The notes below the pieces were generated by a model that saw nothing but the letters and a program-made list of their open reading frames with translations, had not been told where the DNA came from and made no database searches. A program made the translations under genes and the position numbers. From Isotricha intestinalis (taxonomy: Eukaryota; Ciliophora; Litostomatea; Vestibuliferida; Isotrichidae), in the NCBI GenBank assembly GCA_023807065.1, contig JAJJLU010004524.1, forward strand, positions 1-12,087: DNA of 12,087 nt, in the 5' to 3' direction. Positions within the stretch are counted from its first letter, which is position 1. Each line of letters begins with the position of its first letter. Of the stretch, positions 11,059 to 12,087 are shown piece by piece.

Positions 11059-11427
11059 ATGCGTTCTAATATGGATCAATATTATTATTCAGAAGTTAGA
11101 AAAGATGACTCAAATGATATATTCAAACAACCATTTATATTAGATATGATAAATTAATTTATAGGTTTAGATTCTTATATTCTACTACATGATATAAAAG
11201 TGCAACAAAAAAGTATTTGAGCAATCTTATAAAAAATTTTTGATCACTTAGATTTCAATATGAAATATTGTGATAATAATATTGTTGTTAATAATCAACA
11301 TTGTACATATAATAGCACTCAATGAATTAAACCTGAATCTTCTGCTACTAATGCTAGAATGTGTACTGGAAGTGGTTTGACTTATGAAGTTACTAGAGAA
11401 AGAGCTAATCAGTTATATAATCATTAA
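11059..11427 (+). pseudogene. Broken 122-codon reading frame with four in-frame stops, unknown product
   Basis: From the ATG at 11059 a single frame reads as ordinary protein (MRSNMDQYYYSEVRKDD…) to a TAA at 11425-11427. It is interrupted by TAA (11155-11157), TGA (11218-11220), TAA (11230-11232) and TGA (11323-11325). No frameshift is needed, the amino-acid mix on both sides of each stop is protein-like (for example SSATNARMCTGSGLTYEV near the end), and the segment is less A/T-extreme than its flanks. I do not recognise the family. Each TAA is one C-to-T change from CAA (Gln) and each TGA one G-to-A change from TGG (Trp). The most economical reading is a decayed gene or gene fragment; less likely is a gene from a source with reassigned stops. 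The neighbouring giant gene has no internal TAA, TAG or TGA in about 3,500 codons. Confidence 0.65.
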
Positions 11428-11766
11428 AAATTTAAATGGTTATTTTTTATTTTTATTTTTTTTTTTGATTTTTTTTTTTAATTTTAGGAGAACTTTTTGA
11501 TTTATTTTATTTTATTTTAATATTTTTTTTTTTGAATTATATAAAACATTATTGTTGTTTAATTTTGTTTTTTTTTATTAATAATATTACAAATCATCAT
11601 TAAATAAATTTATTAAAAAAAGTGGAAGATAATGGGGATTGGGCCCATTCCCAATCCCCATTTTTCTCTTAAAATATAATAAAAGAATAATTTTTTTTAA
11701 TAAAAAACAATTATTTTTTTCTAGAATAAAACTTTAATTTAAATATTAAAAAATATTTTTAAAAAT
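11428..11766. other. Intergenic region between the broken frame and the right-hand gene
   Basis: The first part (to about 11580) is strongly T-rich on the plus strand, as expected for a 3' flank. The rest is mixed A/T. The only distinct element is the GC-rich palindrome at 11631-11662. A pyrimidine-rich stretch ending in AG at 11486-11487 looks like a splice acceptor but is followed by no coding sequence. No ORF or RNA gene is seen. Confidence 0.7.
11631..11662. repeat. GC-rich stem-loop, copy 2 (13-bp perfect stem)
   Basis: AATGGGGATTGGG (11631-11643) pairs perfectly with CCCAATCCCCATT (11650-11662) around the loop CCCATT. The inner eight pairs match the element at 10811-10833 except at two pairs, which are G-C here and A-T there. 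The loop also begins with CCC in both. The two elements are in the same orientation, about 800 bases apart, one on each side of the broken frame at 11059-11427. This suggests a dispersed palindromic repeat or a structured intergenic signal; its function is unknown. Confidence 0.85.
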
Positions 11767-12087
11767 ATGAATAAATCAAAATACCTAAATGATATATTAA
11801 CATCATTTGAAAGTGAAGAAATAATAGCAAAACATTTAATAGAAATAAAATATGATATTCAAAAGAATTTATATTACATCATGCATACATAAATAAATTA
11901 AATATGCAAGAAGTAAAAAATATTTTAGTGACTGAAGGAAGAGGAGAAGATATAATAATAACACAATTTATTGATAATGAACAATTTAAACCTTTAATAA
12001 AAGAACTTTATATTGGTTATAAAGAACCTTTAGATATGAAAAGTTTAGAAGAGAAAATAAAAAATAAAAATAAGGAAAAAGAATGGG
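11767..12087 (+). CDS. Start of an unrecognised protein gene, frame break near 11861, partial at right edge
   Basis: The ATG at 11767 opens a frame beginning MNKSKYLNDILTSFESEE and reaching a TAA at 11890-11892. An overlapping frame, open from 11856 after a TGA at 11853-11855, continues to the window end with FILHHAYINKLNMQEVKNIL, then ILVTEGRGEDIIITQF, and a Lys/Glu-rich tail. One extra A in the A4 run at 11861-11864 would join the two frames into a single helical, charged protein of at least 107 residues. An alternative is a 53-nt intron at 11813-11865 (GTGAAG…AAAAG), which also restores frame but lacks a good donor and a pyrimidine tract. I do not recognise the family; no signal peptide or membrane segment is visible. 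It could be a working gene with a sequence error, a spliced gene or a pseudogene. Confidence 0.6.
11861..11864 (+). other. Probable one-base frame break at an A4 run
   Basis: Frame 1 reads …YDIQ up to this run. With five A instead of four, the reading continues as K-E-F-I-L-H-H into the open downstream frame. Like the break at 6976-6979, it falls in a four-A run, which is consistent with a homopolymer length error. Confidence 0.5.

Noticed and set aside
11095..11164. A 70-nt intron (GTTAGA…TTATAG) removing the first stop of the 11059 frame
   Set aside because: It would shift the frame, leave the other three stops and delete sequence that reads as protein.
11460..11487. Splice acceptor (long T tract ending in TTTTAG)
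   Set aside because: No coding sequence follows it and no matching donor and exon pair is evident; T-rich 3' flanks produce such strings by chance.
10811..11662. Bacterial rho-independent terminators at the two hairpins
   Set aside because: The window is eukaryotic in character, and the hairpins are not placed directly after coding ends with a consistent T-tract.
1..12087. Genome-wide ciliate-type reassignment of TAA/TAG or TGA
   Set aside because: The giant gene has no internal TAA, TAG or TGA in about 3,500 codons and uses CAA for Gln and TGG for Trp, so the host code appears standard.
1..12087. tRNA, rRNA or CRISPR array
   Set aside because: No cloverleaf, rRNA-like GC-rich block or regularly spaced repeat array was seen on either strand.

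Overview
The window is extremely AT-rich. Long runs of A and T dominate, and the intergenic DNA is almost pure A/T. Its one large gene is a giant RNF213/mysterin-type AAA+ protein, a eukaryotic family. Together with A-rich leaders before ATG and the lack of bacterial ribosome-binding sites or operon packing, this points to a microbial eukaryote with a very AT-rich nuclear genome. Anaerobic gut fungi (Neocallimastigomycota) are my first guess, by inference from composition. The large protein lacks the long poly-N or poly-Q tracts typical of Dictyostelium, and the standard genetic code fits the large gene.

Layout. Positions 10513 to 1 on the minus strand hold one giant gene that runs off the left edge, with about 3,500 residues visible. 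It is split into two overlapping reading frames by what looks like a single-base change in an A4 run (T4 on the plus strand) at 6976-6979. The upstream part is the helical N-terminal arm of an RNF213-like protein. The downstream part carries the AAA ring: a degenerate AAA1, AAA2 with a weak P-loop, AAA3 and AAA4 with intact Walker A and B motifs, the degenerate AAA5 and AAA6, and the start of the C-terminal region. The RING/RZ zinc fingers, if present, lie beyond the left edge. A 30-bp tandem duplication near the left edge adds a 10-residue repeat to the protein.

Positions 10514-11058 are an A/T-only style intergenic region between divergent genes. It holds an imperfect direct repeat and a GC-rich stem-loop. 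Positions 11059-11427 hold a 123-codon plus-strand reading frame interrupted by four in-frame stops but with no frameshift; I call it a pseudogene. Positions 11428-11766 are intergenic and contain a second GC-rich stem-loop, a perfect 13-bp stem. Its inner 8 bp match the first stem-loop except for two differences, both of which preserve pairing. From 11767 to the right edge is the start of an unrecognised plus-strand gene, broken or frameshifted at an A4 run.

No functional link between the large gene and its neighbours can be shown from the sequence.
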